Assembly: GCF_008065375.1 (NCBI RefSeq)
Contig: NZ_VJYI01000014.1
Location: 237,272-301,271 of the forward strand
Source: Nonomuraea sp. SYSU D8015
GTDB lineage: Bacteria; Actinomycetota; Actinomycetes; Streptosporangiales; Streptosporangiaceae
DNA length: 64,000 nucleotides
Direction: 5' to 3'
A model generated the notes under the pieces. That model was given only the letters and a program-made list of their open reading frames with translations. It did not search any database and was not told the DNA's origin. Made by a program: the position numbers and the translations under genes. Positions 52,910 to 61,131 of the stretch are shown in pieces. Every line of letters begins with the position of its first letter. Positions within the stretch are counted from its first letter, which is position 1.

Positions 52910-54358
52910 CTAGACCTTCGCCGGCTCGGGGGCCGCGGCCGGCTGGGCGGGGCGCAGCACGGCGATCGCCAGCAGCGCGGCGGCCACGCAGAACGCGGCG
53001 CCCACCCACGAGCCGAGGTGCATGGCGGAGGTGAAGGCCTCGTTGGCGGCGTCGGCGTAGCCCATCGGGTGCGCGGCGCCGATCGACTCCCTGGCGGCCA
53101 CGGGCAGGTCGGCGGGCATCTCGGAGGTGTACTTCCCGGCCAGCACGCTGCCCAGGACCGCGATGCTCAGCGCGACGCCGACCTGCTGGACGGTGTCGTT
53201 GAGCGCCGAACCGACGCCGGCGTGCTCCACAGGGATGGCGCCCATGAGCGAGGCGTAGGCGGACGGGCCGGCCAGGCCGCCGCCGATGCCCATGATCACC
53301 AGGCCGATGAGCAGCGGCAGGTATCCGGTGGTCATGGCCATGACGACGAAGCCCCCGGCGATGAGCAGGAGGCCCGAGCCGACGAGCATCCGGTTGCTGA
53401 CCTTCTGCCCCAGTCCGGCGCCGACGCCGTTGAAGATCGCGGCGGCCACGGCGTAGGGCAACATGGCGAGTCCGGCCTGCATCTCTCCGTAGCCCAGCAC
53501 GAACTGCAGGTATTGCGTCAGCATCAGCATCACGGCGCCCGCGCCGAACGCCATGAGCAGGATCGAGAACGACGCGCCGCTGAAGTTGCGGTTGGCGAAC
53601 AGGTGGAGCGGCAGCATCGGCTGCTCCCGCTTCCGCTCCCAGATCACGAAGGCGCCGAGGGCGAGCACGGCCACCGCGATGACGGGGATGTTCCACTCGC
53701 GCTCGATGATCACATAGACGGCCGCGGTCAATCCGACGATCGACAGCACCACGCCCACCGGGTCGATCTTCCGTCCGGCGCTGCGGGTCTCAGGCATGAG
53801 CACGACAGCGGCCACGATGGCGATCGCCGCGATGGGCACGTTCAGCAGGAAGACCGATCCCCACCAGTAGTGCTCCAGCAGGAATCCGCCCAGCGTGGGG
53901 CCTGACACCAAACCGACCAGCGCCACGGCGCTCCAGGCGGCCATCGCCTTGCGCCGCTCCTCGTCGTCGAACACGGTCATCAGGATCGACAGCGTGGAGG
54001 GCATCATGATCGCGCCGCCGATGCCCATCAGGGCCCGCGCGGCGATCAGTTGCCAGGGTTCCGTGACGAGCACCGCGAGCAGCGACGCGCCGCCGAAGAA
54101 CGCCAAACCGATGATCAGGAAGCGGCGGCGGCCGTACTTGTCGGACAGGCTGCCCGAGGTGAGCAGCAGACCGGCGTACGCCAGCACGTAGGCGTCGATG
54201 ATCCACTGGATGTCCGACGGCGTCGCGCCCATCTCCTGGTGCAACGAGGGGATGGCCAGGTTCAGCACGGTGTTGTCGACGACCAGGACCAAGAGTGCCA
54301 GGCACAGGACGACGAGAATCCACCAACGACGAGGGTCTCGTACAGTGTTCGAGTTCAC
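52910..54358 (-). CDS. MFS drug exporter, DHA2 (14-TM) type
   Basis: A 482-residue inner-membrane antiporter with about 14 hydrophobic helices. LVLVVDNTVLNLAIPSLHQE is the DHA2 helix-1 signature, LTSGSLSDKYGRRRFLIIGL is motif A and WSAVALVGLVSGPTLGGFLL is motif C. Such pumps export cationic or lipophilic drugs by proton exchange. I chose the GTG at 54358. A longer frame begins at an ATG at 54400 with AAGGA upstream, but it would place all three operator copies inside the coding region and leave only 13 bp to the divergent TetR gene. The start is therefore uncertain. Confidence 0.9.
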   Translation of the reverse strand: MNSNTVRDPRRWWILVVLCLALLVLVVDNTVLNLAIPSLHQEMGATPSDIQWIIDAYVLAYAGLLLTSGSLSDKYGRRRFLIIGLAFFGGASLLAVLVTEPWQLIAARALMGIGGAIMMPSTLSILMTVFDDEERRKAMAAWSAVALVGLVSGPTLGGFLLEHYWWGSVFLLNVPIAAIAIVAAVVLMPETRSAGRKIDPVGVVLSIVGLTAAVYVIIEREWNIPVIAVAVLALGAFVIWERKREQPMLPLHLFANRNFSGASFSILLMAFGAGAVMLMLTQYLQFVLGYGEMQAGLAMLPYAVAAAIFNGVGAGLGQKVSNRMLVGSGLLLIAGGFVVMAMTTGYLPLLIGLVIMGIGGGLAGPSAYASLMGAIPVEHAGVGSALNDTVQQVGVALSIAVLGSVLAGKYTSEMPADLPVAARESIGAAHPMGYADAANEAFTSAMHLGSWVGAAFCVAAALLAIAVLRPAQPAAAPEPAKV

Positions 54359-54395
54359 TCGCACACTGTACGACAACTCTCGCACAGTGTGCGAG
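54337..54395. promoter_or_regulatory. Three operator copies with exact 21-bp spacing
   Basis: CTCGTACAGTGTTCGAG (54337-54353), CTCGCACACTGTACGAC (54358-54374) and the perfect palindrome CTCGCACAGTGTGCGAG (54379-54395) share the pattern CTCGnACAnTGTnCGA. Starts are 21 bp apart, two helical turns, so three dimers would line up on one face of DNA. They lie between the MFS gene and its divergent TetR regulator. Confidence 0.8.
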
Positions 54396-54413
54396 TGCAT
54401 TTATCCTTAAGGA

Positions 54414-55115
54414 ATGAGCGCCAAGCAGTTCACCTCCGTCTGGACCCGCGAGCCGCGTAAGACCACCAGCCCGGGCCGCACCCGGGAAGTGATCGTCCAG
54501 GCCGCCGTCGAGCTGCTGGACGAGGAAGGGCTCGACGGGCTGAGCATGCGTAAGCTCGGCGCGAAGCTGAGCGCCGGCGCGACCAGCCTCTATTGGTACG
54601 TCGCCAACAAGGACGAGCTGCTCGAGCTGGCCTACGACGAGATGTGGGGCGAGCTGAAGGTGCCCGACCCCGAGGAGGTGGGCTGGCGCGAGGCCGCCTC
54701 GGTCCTGGCCTACAGCATGCGCCAGGCGATGCTGCGCCACCCGTGGGCGGCTTCTCTGGTCGGCCGGCTTCCCGCGCTCGGCCCCAACGCGATCCAGACG
54801 GCCGGCCGCATGCGCGAGGTGTTCGCGGCGGCCGGGTTCAAGGGGATGGACGTCGACTACGCCGTCAACACGCTCAACTCCTACGTCTTCGGGATAACGC
54901 TTCCCGAGATCGCCTTCAACAAGGCGATGGCCGGCCACGAGTACGACCCTGAACATATGCGCACGATGGTGAGAAGGGCCGCCAGGGACTTTCCCGACAT
55001 GCTGGAGCGCGTCAACATGGACGCCTACGACAATCCGGACACGGTTCGCGCGGTGGCCTTCGACTTCGGGCTGCTCTCGGTGCTCGACGGCCTTGAGCGG
55101 CGGCTGACGACGTAG
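54414..55115 (+). CDS. TetR-family repressor of the MFS exporter
   Basis: A 233-residue regulator with the HTH at about residues 22-68 (LSMRKLGAKLSAGATSLYWY) and a TetR_C-type domain (TetR/TetR_C_1-like helices, RQAMLRHPWAASLVGRLPAL). The N-terminal 18 residues are basic. It is divergent from the DHA2 pump with three spaced operators between them. There is no ribosome-binding site at a normal distance (AAGGA touches the ATG), so the mRNA may be leaderless. The acyl-CoA synthetase starts 12 bp downstream on the same strand and may be co-transcribed. Confidence 0.92.
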   Translation: MSAKQFTSVWTREPRKTTSPGRTREVIVQAAVELLDEEGLDGLSMRKLGAKLSAGATSLYWYVANKDELLELAYDEMWGELKVPDPEEVGWREAASVLAYSMRQAMLRHPWAASLVGRLPALGPNAIQTAGRMREVFAAAGFKGMDVDYAVNTLNSYVFGITLPEIAFNKAMAGHEYDPEHMRTMVRRAARDFPDMLERVNMDAYDNPDTVRAVAFDFGLLSVLDGLERRLTT

Positions 55116-55127
55116 CAGGATCCGGAC

Positions 55128-56765
55128 ATGAGTGATTTCCGCGCCGCCCGCGACTTCCTCCTCCACGCCGACCCCGCCACCGCCCGCCGCGACTTCCGCT
55201 GGCCGGAGCTCGCGGAGTTCAACTGGGCGCTCGACTGGTTCGACGAGGTCCTGGCCGCCGAGACCCCCGACGCCGTCGCTCTCAAGATCGTGGGCGCGAG
55301 CCAGGCCTCCTACACCTTCGCCGCCCTGTCGGCGCGCTCCAACCAGGTCGCGAACTGGCTGCACGAGCAGGGGGTGCGCCGGGGCGACCGGATCCTGCTC
55401 ATGCTGGGCAACCAGGCCGAGCTGTGGGAGGCGCTGCTGGCCGCGATGAAGCTGGGCGCGGTCATCATCCCGGCCACGACGCTCCTGACCGCCAAGGACG
55501 TCGCCGAGCGGATCGAGCGCGGCGGCGTCTCGCACGTGATCGCCAACGCCGCCGACGCGGGCAAGTTCGGGGCCGGGGAGTTCACCAAGATCGCCGTAGG
55601 CGACGCCTACAACTGGCTGCCGTACCACGAGGCGTACGAGGCGCACGAGACCTTCACCCCGGACGCGCCGACGCGGGCTGGCGACACGCTGCTGCTCTAC
55701 TTCACCTCCGGCACCACGTCGCAGCCCAAGCTGGTCGAGCACACCCATGCGTCCTATCCGGCCGGGCACCTGTCGACGATGTTCTGGATCGGGGTCAGGC
55801 CCGGCGACGTGCACCTCAACGTGTCCTCGCCGGGGTGGGCCAAGCACGCGTGGAGCAACGTGTTCGCGCCGTGGAACGCGGGGGCCACCGTGCTGGTCCA
55901 CGACTACCAGCGCTTCTCCGCGCCGGCGCTGCTGGAGGTGCTGCGGGACGAGCGGGTCACCACGTTCTGCGCGCCGCCGACCGTGTGGCGGATGCTCATC
56001 CAGGAGGACCTGGCGGCCTGGAAGCTGCCGCTGCGCACCGCCGTCGCCGCCGGCGAGCCGCTCAACCCGGAGATCATCGATCAGGTGACCAAGGCGTGGG
56101 GCATCACGATCAGGGACGGCTACGGCCAGACCGAGACCACCGCGCAGATCGGCAACGCGCCGGACGAGCCGGTCAAGCCCGGATCGATGGGGCGCCCGCT
56201 GCCCGGCTACGACGTCGTGCTCCTCGACCCGGTCAGCGGCGAGCCCGGGGACGACGGCGAGATCTGCCTGCCGCTGGACGGTCGCCGCCCGCTCGGGCTC
56301 ATGGCCGGATACGTCGGCGGATCGAGCGACGCGATGCGGGGCGGCCACTATCACACGGGCGACGTCGCCACCCGCGACCAGGACGGCTACATCACCTACG
56401 TCGGCCGGACCGACGACGTCTTCAAGGCCTCCGACTACCGGATCTCGCCGTTCGAGCTGGAGAGCGTGCTGCTGGAGCACCCCGCCGTTGCGGAGGCGGC
56501 GGTGGTGCCCGCGCCGGACCCGGTGCGGCTGGCGGTTCCGAAGGCGTACGTGACGCTGGCGCCCGGCTTCGAGGCCGACGCGGAGACCGCGCGATCGATC
56601 TTCGAGCACTCCCGGCGGGAGCTGGCGCCGTACAAACGGGTGCGGCGGCTGGAGTTCGGCGAGCTGCCCAAGACGATCTCCGGCAAGATTCGGCGGGTGG
56701 AGCTGCGGGTGCGGGAACCCCGGCGGGAATACCGCGAGGAGGGCTCAATTCGCGACAAAACGTAA
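55128..56765 (+). CDS. AMP-dependent acyl-CoA synthetase
   Basis: A 545-residue adenylate-forming enzyme. LLYFTSGTTSQPKLVEHTHA is the phosphate-binding P-loop, GYGQTETTAQIGN the adenine motif, HYHTGDVATRD and YVGRTDDVFKASDYRISPFE the hinge, and KTISGKIRRVEL holds the catalytic Lys. It activates a carboxylic acid to its CoA ester, most like medium-chain acyl-CoA ligases (SAs/MACS-like N-terminus FRWPELAEFNWALDWFDEVL). It is 12 bp after the TetR gene, so exporter control and acid activation may be linked. Confidence 0.92.
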   Translation: MSDFRAARDFLLHADPATARRDFRWPELAEFNWALDWFDEVLAAETPDAVALKIVGASQASYTFAALSARSNQVANWLHEQGVRRGDRILLMLGNQAELWEALLAAMKLGAVIIPATTLLTAKDVAERIERGGVSHVIANAADAGKFGAGEFTKIAVGDAYNWLPYHEAYEAHETFTPDAPTRAGDTLLLYFTSGTTSQPKLVEHTHASYPAGHLSTMFWIGVRPGDVHLNVSSPGWAKHAWSNVFAPWNAGATVLVHDYQRFSAPALLEVLRDERVTTFCAPPTVWRMLIQEDLAAWKLPLRTAVAAGEPLNPEIIDQVTKAWGITIRDGYGQTETTAQIGNAPDEPVKPGSMGRPLPGYDVVLLDPVSGEPGDDGEICLPLDGRRPLGLMAGYVGGSSDAMRGGHYHTGDVATRDQDGYITYVGRTDDVFKASDYRISPFELESVLLEHPAVAEAAVVPAPDPVRLAVPKAYVTLAPGFEADAETARSIFEHSRRELAPYKRVRRLEFGELPKTISGKIRRVELRVREPRREYREEGSIRDKT

Positions 56766-56812
56766 ATGTCTGCATAGCCGTTCTTACAGATTGATCGGCT
56801 AGGCTCTGCCCC

Positions 56813-58429
56813 GTGCTCCCCACCATCGCCGACGTCCTCGCTCTGGAGACCGTGCGCCGGGGCGGACCGCGCGTGGTCGCGGGCGCAGACCGGCTGGACA
56901 CCAAGGTGCGGTGGGTGCACGTCGGCGAGATCGCCGACATCGCCAACCTCCTGCGGGGCGGCGAGCTGGTGCTCACCACGGGCGTCGCGCTCCCCGACGA
57001 CCCGGAGAAGCTCGCCGACTACATCGGCGAGCTGTCCGCCGTGGGCGCCTCGGGGCTGGTCGTGGAGCTGGGCCGCAGGTTCGTGCGCGAGCTGCCGCGG
57101 GCCGTGGTCAAGTCGGCCGAGGAGCACGGGCTCCCGGTGATCGTGCTGACCAGGGAGACCCCGTTCGTGCAGATCACCGAGTCCGTGCACTCGCGGATCA
57201 TCGACATCCAGCTGGAGGAGCTGCGGGCCTCGGAGCAGCTGCACGAGGTCTTCACCGAGCTGTCGGTCGAGGGCGCCTCGCCGGCCGAGGTGCTCGCCCA
57301 GGTGGCCAGGCTGTCCAACCGGCCGGTGCTGCTGGAGAACCTTGCCCATCAGGTGCTGGCCTGCGAGTCCGCCGGGCGCGACGCGGGCGCCCTGCTGGCC
57401 GGGTGGGAGACGAGGTCGCGGTCGGTGGCGCCGGCCGAGCGCACCGCGTACGACTCGGCCTCGGGCTGGCTGATCACCACGGTCGGAGCGCGCGGGCAGG
57501 ACTGGGGCCGGCTGATCCTGATCTGCGACGCCTCACCGTCGCCGCGCGACATGGTGCTGGCCGAGCGGGCCGCCACCACGCTCGCCCTGGGCCGCCTGCT
57601 GGAGCGCCACCAGGAGTCGCTGGAGCGTCAGGCGCACGGCACGATCATCACGGGCATCCTCACCCACGCCTACTCCGACCCCGACGAGGCCGCCGCGCGC
57701 GCCCGCGCCGTCGGGGTGCCGCTGACGGGGCGCAAGCTGATCAGCGTGGTCATCCGCCCGACCGACCCGGCCGACCAGGCGCTGGACGGCCAGGCGCAGC
57801 TGGGCGAGCTGGCCGAGGCCACCGCCGGCGCCTGCCGCGACGCCCGCCTGCCCGCCCTGGTCGGCGCGCTCGACCAGGAGCGGGTCGGCGTCCTGCTGCC
57901 GCTGCCGCCGCGCACCCAGGCCGAGCCCGCGCTGACCGCGTTGTCGGAGCGGCTGCGCGTGCTGTGGCGGCCCGGCTCGGCGTTCGTGCTGGCGGCGGGC
58001 TCGGTGGTGGAGTCCATCAGAGACGTACGCCGCAGCTTCCTGGAGGCCGAGCAGGTCGCCGACGTGGCGGTCCGCCAGCCGGACGGCCGGGCCTTCTACC
58101 GGCTGCCCGACCTGCGCCTGCGCGGTCTGCTCCACCTGCTGCGCGACGACGCGCGGCTGCAGACGTTCGCCGAGCGCGAGCTGGGGCCGCTGCTGGCCCA
58201 CGACGCGCAGCGGGGCGGCGACCTCACCCGCATCCTGCGCATCTACCTCGACTCCGGCCGCAACAAGGCGGTCGCCGCTCAGAAGGCGCACCTGTCCAGG
58301 CCCGCCTTCTACGATCGCCTGCGCCGCCTTGAGCGCATTCTCGACACCGACCTCGACGACGTCGAGTCGTGTTTGTCGCTCCACGTGGCGCTGCTGGCGC
58401 TGGAGTCCTTCCGCCGCGAGAACCGCTGA
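56813..58429 (+). CDS. PucR-family transcriptional regulator
   Basis: A 538-residue regulator of usual size. PucR domain at about 5-125 (WVHVGEIADIANLLRGGELV), central GGDEF-like/CdaR region, and C-terminal HTH at about 480-530 (LRIYLDSGRNKAVAAQKAHL then SRPAFYDRLRRLERIL). The start is a GTG only 8 bp after a TAGGCT -10-like box, with no SD, so a leaderless mRNA is likely. It is a second PucR protein in the window. It may govern the adjacent cupin gene or the acyl-CoA synthetase; the target cannot be read. Confidence 0.92.
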   Translation: MLPTIADVLALETVRRGGPRVVAGADRLDTKVRWVHVGEIADIANLLRGGELVLTTGVALPDDPEKLADYIGELSAVGASGLVVELGRRFVRELPRAVVKSAEEHGLPVIVLTRETPFVQITESVHSRIIDIQLEELRASEQLHEVFTELSVEGASPAEVLAQVARLSNRPVLLENLAHQVLACESAGRDAGALLAGWETRSRSVAPAERTAYDSASGWLITTVGARGQDWGRLILICDASPSPRDMVLAERAATTLALGRLLERHQESLERQAHGTIITGILTHAYSDPDEAAARARAVGVPLTGRKLISVVIRPTDPADQALDGQAQLGELAEATAGACRDARLPALVGALDQERVGVLLPLPPRTQAEPALTALSERLRVLWRPGSAFVLAAGSVVESIRDVRRSFLEAEQVADVAVRQPDGRAFYRLPDLRLRGLLHLLRDDARLQTFAERELGPLLAHDAQRGGDLTRILRIYLDSGRNKAVAAQKAHLSRPAFYDRLRRLERILDTDLDDVESCLSLHVALLALESFRRENR

Positions 58430-58448
58430 CGGAGGAAGATGTGCTGAA

Positions 58449-58841
58449 ATGAGCGATATGTCTGATGTGTTGATGCCGGACGTGGCCGACCTCGGCCGCA
58501 TGCTCGCCACCGCCGGCGCCTTCTCCGTGCCCGTCCACGACGTCCGGCTGACGCCCGACGAGCTCGATCCCGAGCAGATCGTCGCAGGCGACCCCGTCAC
58601 GTCGTCGCTGGAGCTGGGCGAGGGCCGGGGCATCTGGGAGATCACGCCGGGCGTCGTCACGGACGTGGAGAGGGACGAGATCTTCGTCGTGCTCTCGGGG
58701 CGCGCCACGATCGCCGTCGAGGGCGGCACCACGATCGAGGTCGGGCCGGGCGACGTGGGCCTGCTCGCCGAGGGCGCCAGGACCACGTGGATCGTGCACG
58801 AGACGCTGCGGAAGGTCTATCAGACGCGCCGGCCCGGGTAG
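58449..58841 (+). CDS. Small cupin-domain protein
   Basis: A 130-residue single-domain cupin (DUF861-like). RGIWEITPGVVTDVERDEIF and VVLSGRATIAVEGG form the barrel, and VGPGDVGLLAEGARTTWIVH is motif 2. The metal-binding histidines of motif 1 are missing, as in the ethanolamine/(S)-ureidoglycine-type DUF861 cupins. It starts 19 bp after the PucR stop, with GGAGGAAG further upstream, so the two are in one transcript. PucR regulators often control purine or allantoin use, to which such cupins belong; inferred. Confidence 0.85.
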   Translation: MSDMSDVLMPDVADLGRMLATAGAFSVPVHDVRLTPDELDPEQIVAGDPVTSSLELGEGRGIWEITPGVVTDVERDEIFVVLSGRATIAVEGGTTIEVGPGDVGLLAEGARTTWIVHETLRKVYQTRRPG

Positions 58842-58886
58842 TCGCGCTTACTGTCCATCCGCGGAGCCGCGCCTACTGTCGCAAGT

Positions 58887-59915
58887 GTGCCCCTCTTCTT
58901 CAACGTCCTCGAGGCCGCGGCCCACCGGCTGTCGATCGTGCCTCCGATGTTCGACTACTTCGGCGCGCTGGGTGTGCACACGCTCGTCGCCGGGGCCCGG
59001 CTGGGCATCTTCGACGCCCTGCGCGACCGCCCGTCCACCGGCCCGGAGCTCGCCGCCGCGCTCGGCCTGGACCCGGGCTCGGCCGACGGGCTGTTACGCG
59101 TCCTGGCCGGCCTCGGCTACCTGCGGCGCCGGGGCGGCCGGTATCACCTGACCCGCCCGTCGCGGCGGTGGTTCACGACGGACTCGCCGACCTCCCTGGT
59201 GGCGGGGATGGAGTTCTGGGAGCGTACCGTCACCGTGATCTGGCCGGGGGTGGAGCGGACGGTGCGGGACGGGTCGCCCGGCGGCACGCCGTTCTACACC
59301 CTGCTGGAGAGCGACCCCGACCTGTCACGCTCCTTCCAGGCGTGGACGGCGGCACTGGCCAGGTCGCAGGCTCCCGCGACCGCCCGGATCATCCCCGTCC
59401 CGCGCGGCGCCAGACAGGTGCTCGACGTCGGCGGCAGCCACGGGTGGTTCAGCGTGGAGCTGTTGCGGCGCCATCCCGAGCTGCGGGCGACCGTGCTGGA
59501 CCTGCCGGAGGCGCTCAAAGCGGCGACCGCGCACCCCCGGCTGACGCTTCGCGCCGGTTCCTTCCTGGAAGACGACCTGGGCAGCGGGTACGACGTCGTG
59601 CTGCTGTTCAACATCGTGCACGGGCTCGGCGACGAGGAGACGGCCACGCTTCTCGGGCGGCTGGCCACAGCGCTCAACCCCGGCGGCGCCATCGTGATCG
59701 GCGACCAGTTCGACGACGGCATCCTGCCGGGCCGGGCCAGCCGCACCCTGATGGGCCTGCTGGACCTGAACTACCGGATCGCCGCCGGTGGCAGGCTGCG
59801 CGGCTTCCGCGAGGTGGCGCGCCTGCTGACTGCGGCGGGCTTCCACCGCCCCCGGCACGTCCGCTCCCTGCGTTCCGTGGCCACGGAGCTCGCCGTGGCC
59901 ACGGCGCCCCGCTAG
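58887..59915 (+). CDS. SAM-dependent O-methyltransferase-like protein
   Basis: A 342-residue methyltransferase of the plant COMT/DmpM-like type. The N-terminal winged-helix dimerisation domain is GIFDALRDRPSTGPELAAAL through LLRVLAGLGYLRRR. The Rossmann domain has motif I VLDVGGSHGWFSVELLRRH, ATVLDLPEAL and FNIVHGLGDEE. Members methylate secondary-metabolite hydroxyls, although many genomic copies have no known substrate. GTG start. Its stop shares CTAG (59912-59915) with the convergent trpS. Confidence 0.9.
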   Translation: MPLFFNVLEAAAHRLSIVPPMFDYFGALGVHTLVAGARLGIFDALRDRPSTGPELAAALGLDPGSADGLLRVLAGLGYLRRRGGRYHLTRPSRRWFTTDSPTSLVAGMEFWERTVTVIWPGVERTVRDGSPGGTPFYTLLESDPDLSRSFQAWTAALARSQAPATARIIPVPRGARQVLDVGGSHGWFSVELLRRHPELRATVLDLPEALKAATAHPRLTLRAGSFLEDDLGSGYDVVLLFNIVHGLGDEETATLLGRLATALNPGGAIVIGDQFDDGILPGRASRTLMGLLDLNYRIAAGGRLRGFREVARLLTAAGFHRPRHVRSLRSVATELAVATAPR

Positions 59916-60874
59916 AAGCCCATGGCGGCCCGCACCTCCTGGAGTGTCGTGATCGCCCGCTCGCGGGCCCGTTCGTTGCCCTCGGCCAGGATCCGCCTGG
60001 CGTCGGCCTCGCTGTGCTCCCTCCGCCGGGCCCTGATCGGGCGCAGGAACTCGTTGACCGCCTCGGTCACCAGGCTCTTCAGCGCGGCGGCGCCGCGGTG
60101 CCCGATCTCGGCGGCGATGTCCTGCGGCGGGCGGCCGAGACAGAGTCCCGCGATCGTGAGCAGGTTCGCCACCTCGGGCCGGTGCGTCTCGTCGAAGGTG
60201 ATCAGCCGGTCGGCGTCGGTGCGGGCCCGCCTGATGAGGGCGGCCGTCTCGTCCTCGGTGGCCGACAGCGCGATCGCGTTGCCCCGGCTCTTGCTCATCT
60301 TGCCGCCGTCGAGGCCCTTGAGCAGCGGCCGCTCGCCCATCATGGCCTCCGGCAGCGGGAAGACCGCACCGTAACGCTCGTTGAAGCGGCGCGCCACCAG
60401 CCGCGTCACCTCGACGTGCGGCAACTGGTCCTTGCCCACGGGCACCAGCGTGCCCTTGCAGAACAGGATGTCGGCCGCCTGATGCACCGGATAGGTGAAC
60501 ATCAGGCCGTTGACCGCCCCTTGCGAGCTGTGCGCGATCTCGTCCTTCACCGTGGGGTTGCGGCTCAGCTCGGCCACCGACACCAGGCTCAGGAACGGCA
60601 GGAGCAGCTGGTTCAGCTCGGGGACCGCGCTGTGCTGGAAGATCGTCACCTTGTCCGGGTCGATCCCGACCGCCAGGTAGTCGAGGAGCAGGCCGGTGAT
60701 GTTCCGTTGGATCTGGCCGGGCACGTCGCGGTCGGTTATCACCTGATAATCGGCGATAACGACGTACATGGGGTATTTGTCCTGCAATTCCACCCGGTTT
60801 GCCAGCGAGCCGAAGTAGTGGCCGAGGTGCAGCAGCCCGGTCGGGCGGTCGCCGGTGAGCACGACGTCGTTCAT
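59912..60874 (-). CDS. trpS: Tryptophanyl-tRNA synthetase
   Basis: A 320-residue class I aminoacyl-tRNA synthetase that charges tRNA-Trp. The HIGH-type motif is PTGLLHLGHYFGS (residues 11-23) and the KMSKS motif is GGKMSKSRGN (about 192-201). Specificity residues sit in YPVHQAADILFCKG. AAGGAG precedes the ATG by about 7 bases. Its 5' leader encodes a short peptide with two Trp codons plus alternative hairpins, which is the layout of ribosome-mediated attenuation. In Streptomyces coelicolor an auxiliary, indolmycin-resistant trpRS gene is controlled that way. This gene may be the auxiliary or the only copy; the rest of the genome would decide. Confidence 0.96.
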   Translation of the reverse strand: MNDVVLTGDRPTGLLHLGHYFGSLANRVELQDKYPMYVVIADYQVITDRDVPGQIQRNITGLLLDYLAVGIDPDKVTIFQHSAVPELNQLLLPFLSLVSVAELSRNPTVKDEIAHSSQGAVNGLMFTYPVHQAADILFCKGTLVPVGKDQLPHVEVTRLVARRFNERYGAVFPLPEAMMGERPLLKGLDGGKMSKSRGNAIALSATEDETAALIRRARTDADRLITFDETHRPEVANLLTIAGLCLGRPPQDIAAEIGHRGAAALKSLVTEAVNEFLRPIRARRREHSEADARRILAEGNERARERAITTLQEVRAAMGF

Positions 60875-60930
60875 CGAGGTTCTCCTTTCGGGTCATTGCC
60901 GTCCCGGAGAGGACCCCGCACGCCGTGAGA

Positions 60931-60983
60931 GCCGTCTCTGAGACGGCCCACGCATGGGAAATCAGCGGCCGTCCGTCGGCCGC
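60931..60983 (-). promoter_or_regulatory. Tryptophan attenuator of trpS: alternative hairpins
   Basis: Four segments follow the Trp codons on the minus strand. Region 1 GCGGCCG (60977-60983) pairs with region 2 CGGCCGC (60965-60971). GACGGCC within region 2 (60967-60973) pairs instead with region 3 GGCCGTC (60942-60948). Region 3 GCCGTCT (60941-60947) pairs with region 4 AGACGGC (60931-60937) as the terminator-like hairpin. A ribosome stalled at the two Trp codons would mask region 1, favour 2:3 and let trpS be transcribed. No U-run follows, so the stop may be Rho-aided. Confidence 0.75.
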
Positions 60984-61006
60984 CACCACATGCAGATGCG
61001 TGTCAT
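60962..61006 (-). CDS. Trp leader peptide upstream of trpS
   Basis: A 14-residue reading frame, MTRICMWWRPTDGR, with two adjacent TGG codons at positions 7-8. It begins with an ATG 6 bases after a TACCAT box, so it may be translated from a leaderless mRNA; no SD is seen. Its stop lies in region 2 of the attenuator. The peptide itself probably has no function; its translation senses charged tRNA-Trp. Confidence 0.8.
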   Translation of the reverse strand: MTRICMWWRPTDGR

Positions 61007-61012
61007 ATACGA

Positions 61013-61035
61013 ATGGTATCCACAGGTGATGTCAA
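61013..61035 (-). promoter_or_regulatory. Candidate promoter of the trpS leader
   Basis: On the minus strand TACCAT (61013-61018) fits the TAnnnT -10 pattern and lies 6 bases before the leader ATG. A perfect TTGACA (61030-61035) is present but only 11 bp away, so it is not the partner of that box at normal spacing; TATATG further downstream is an alternative -10. The exact start is uncertain. Confidence 0.4.
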
Positions 61036-61131
61036 TTTCGTAACCCCTTTAGTTGATTGGCGTGTTCGCCTGCCGAGGGCACCTTGATCTCGCCACTATG
61101 GTGCGGTCCCTTACTGCCCTCTGGAGAGTTC

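Noticed and set aside
53790..56609. Open minus-strand frame of about 940 codons
   Set aside because: It lies across the TetR, acyl-CoA synthetase and MFS genes, which have clear motifs. Composition is typical of an antisense shadow.
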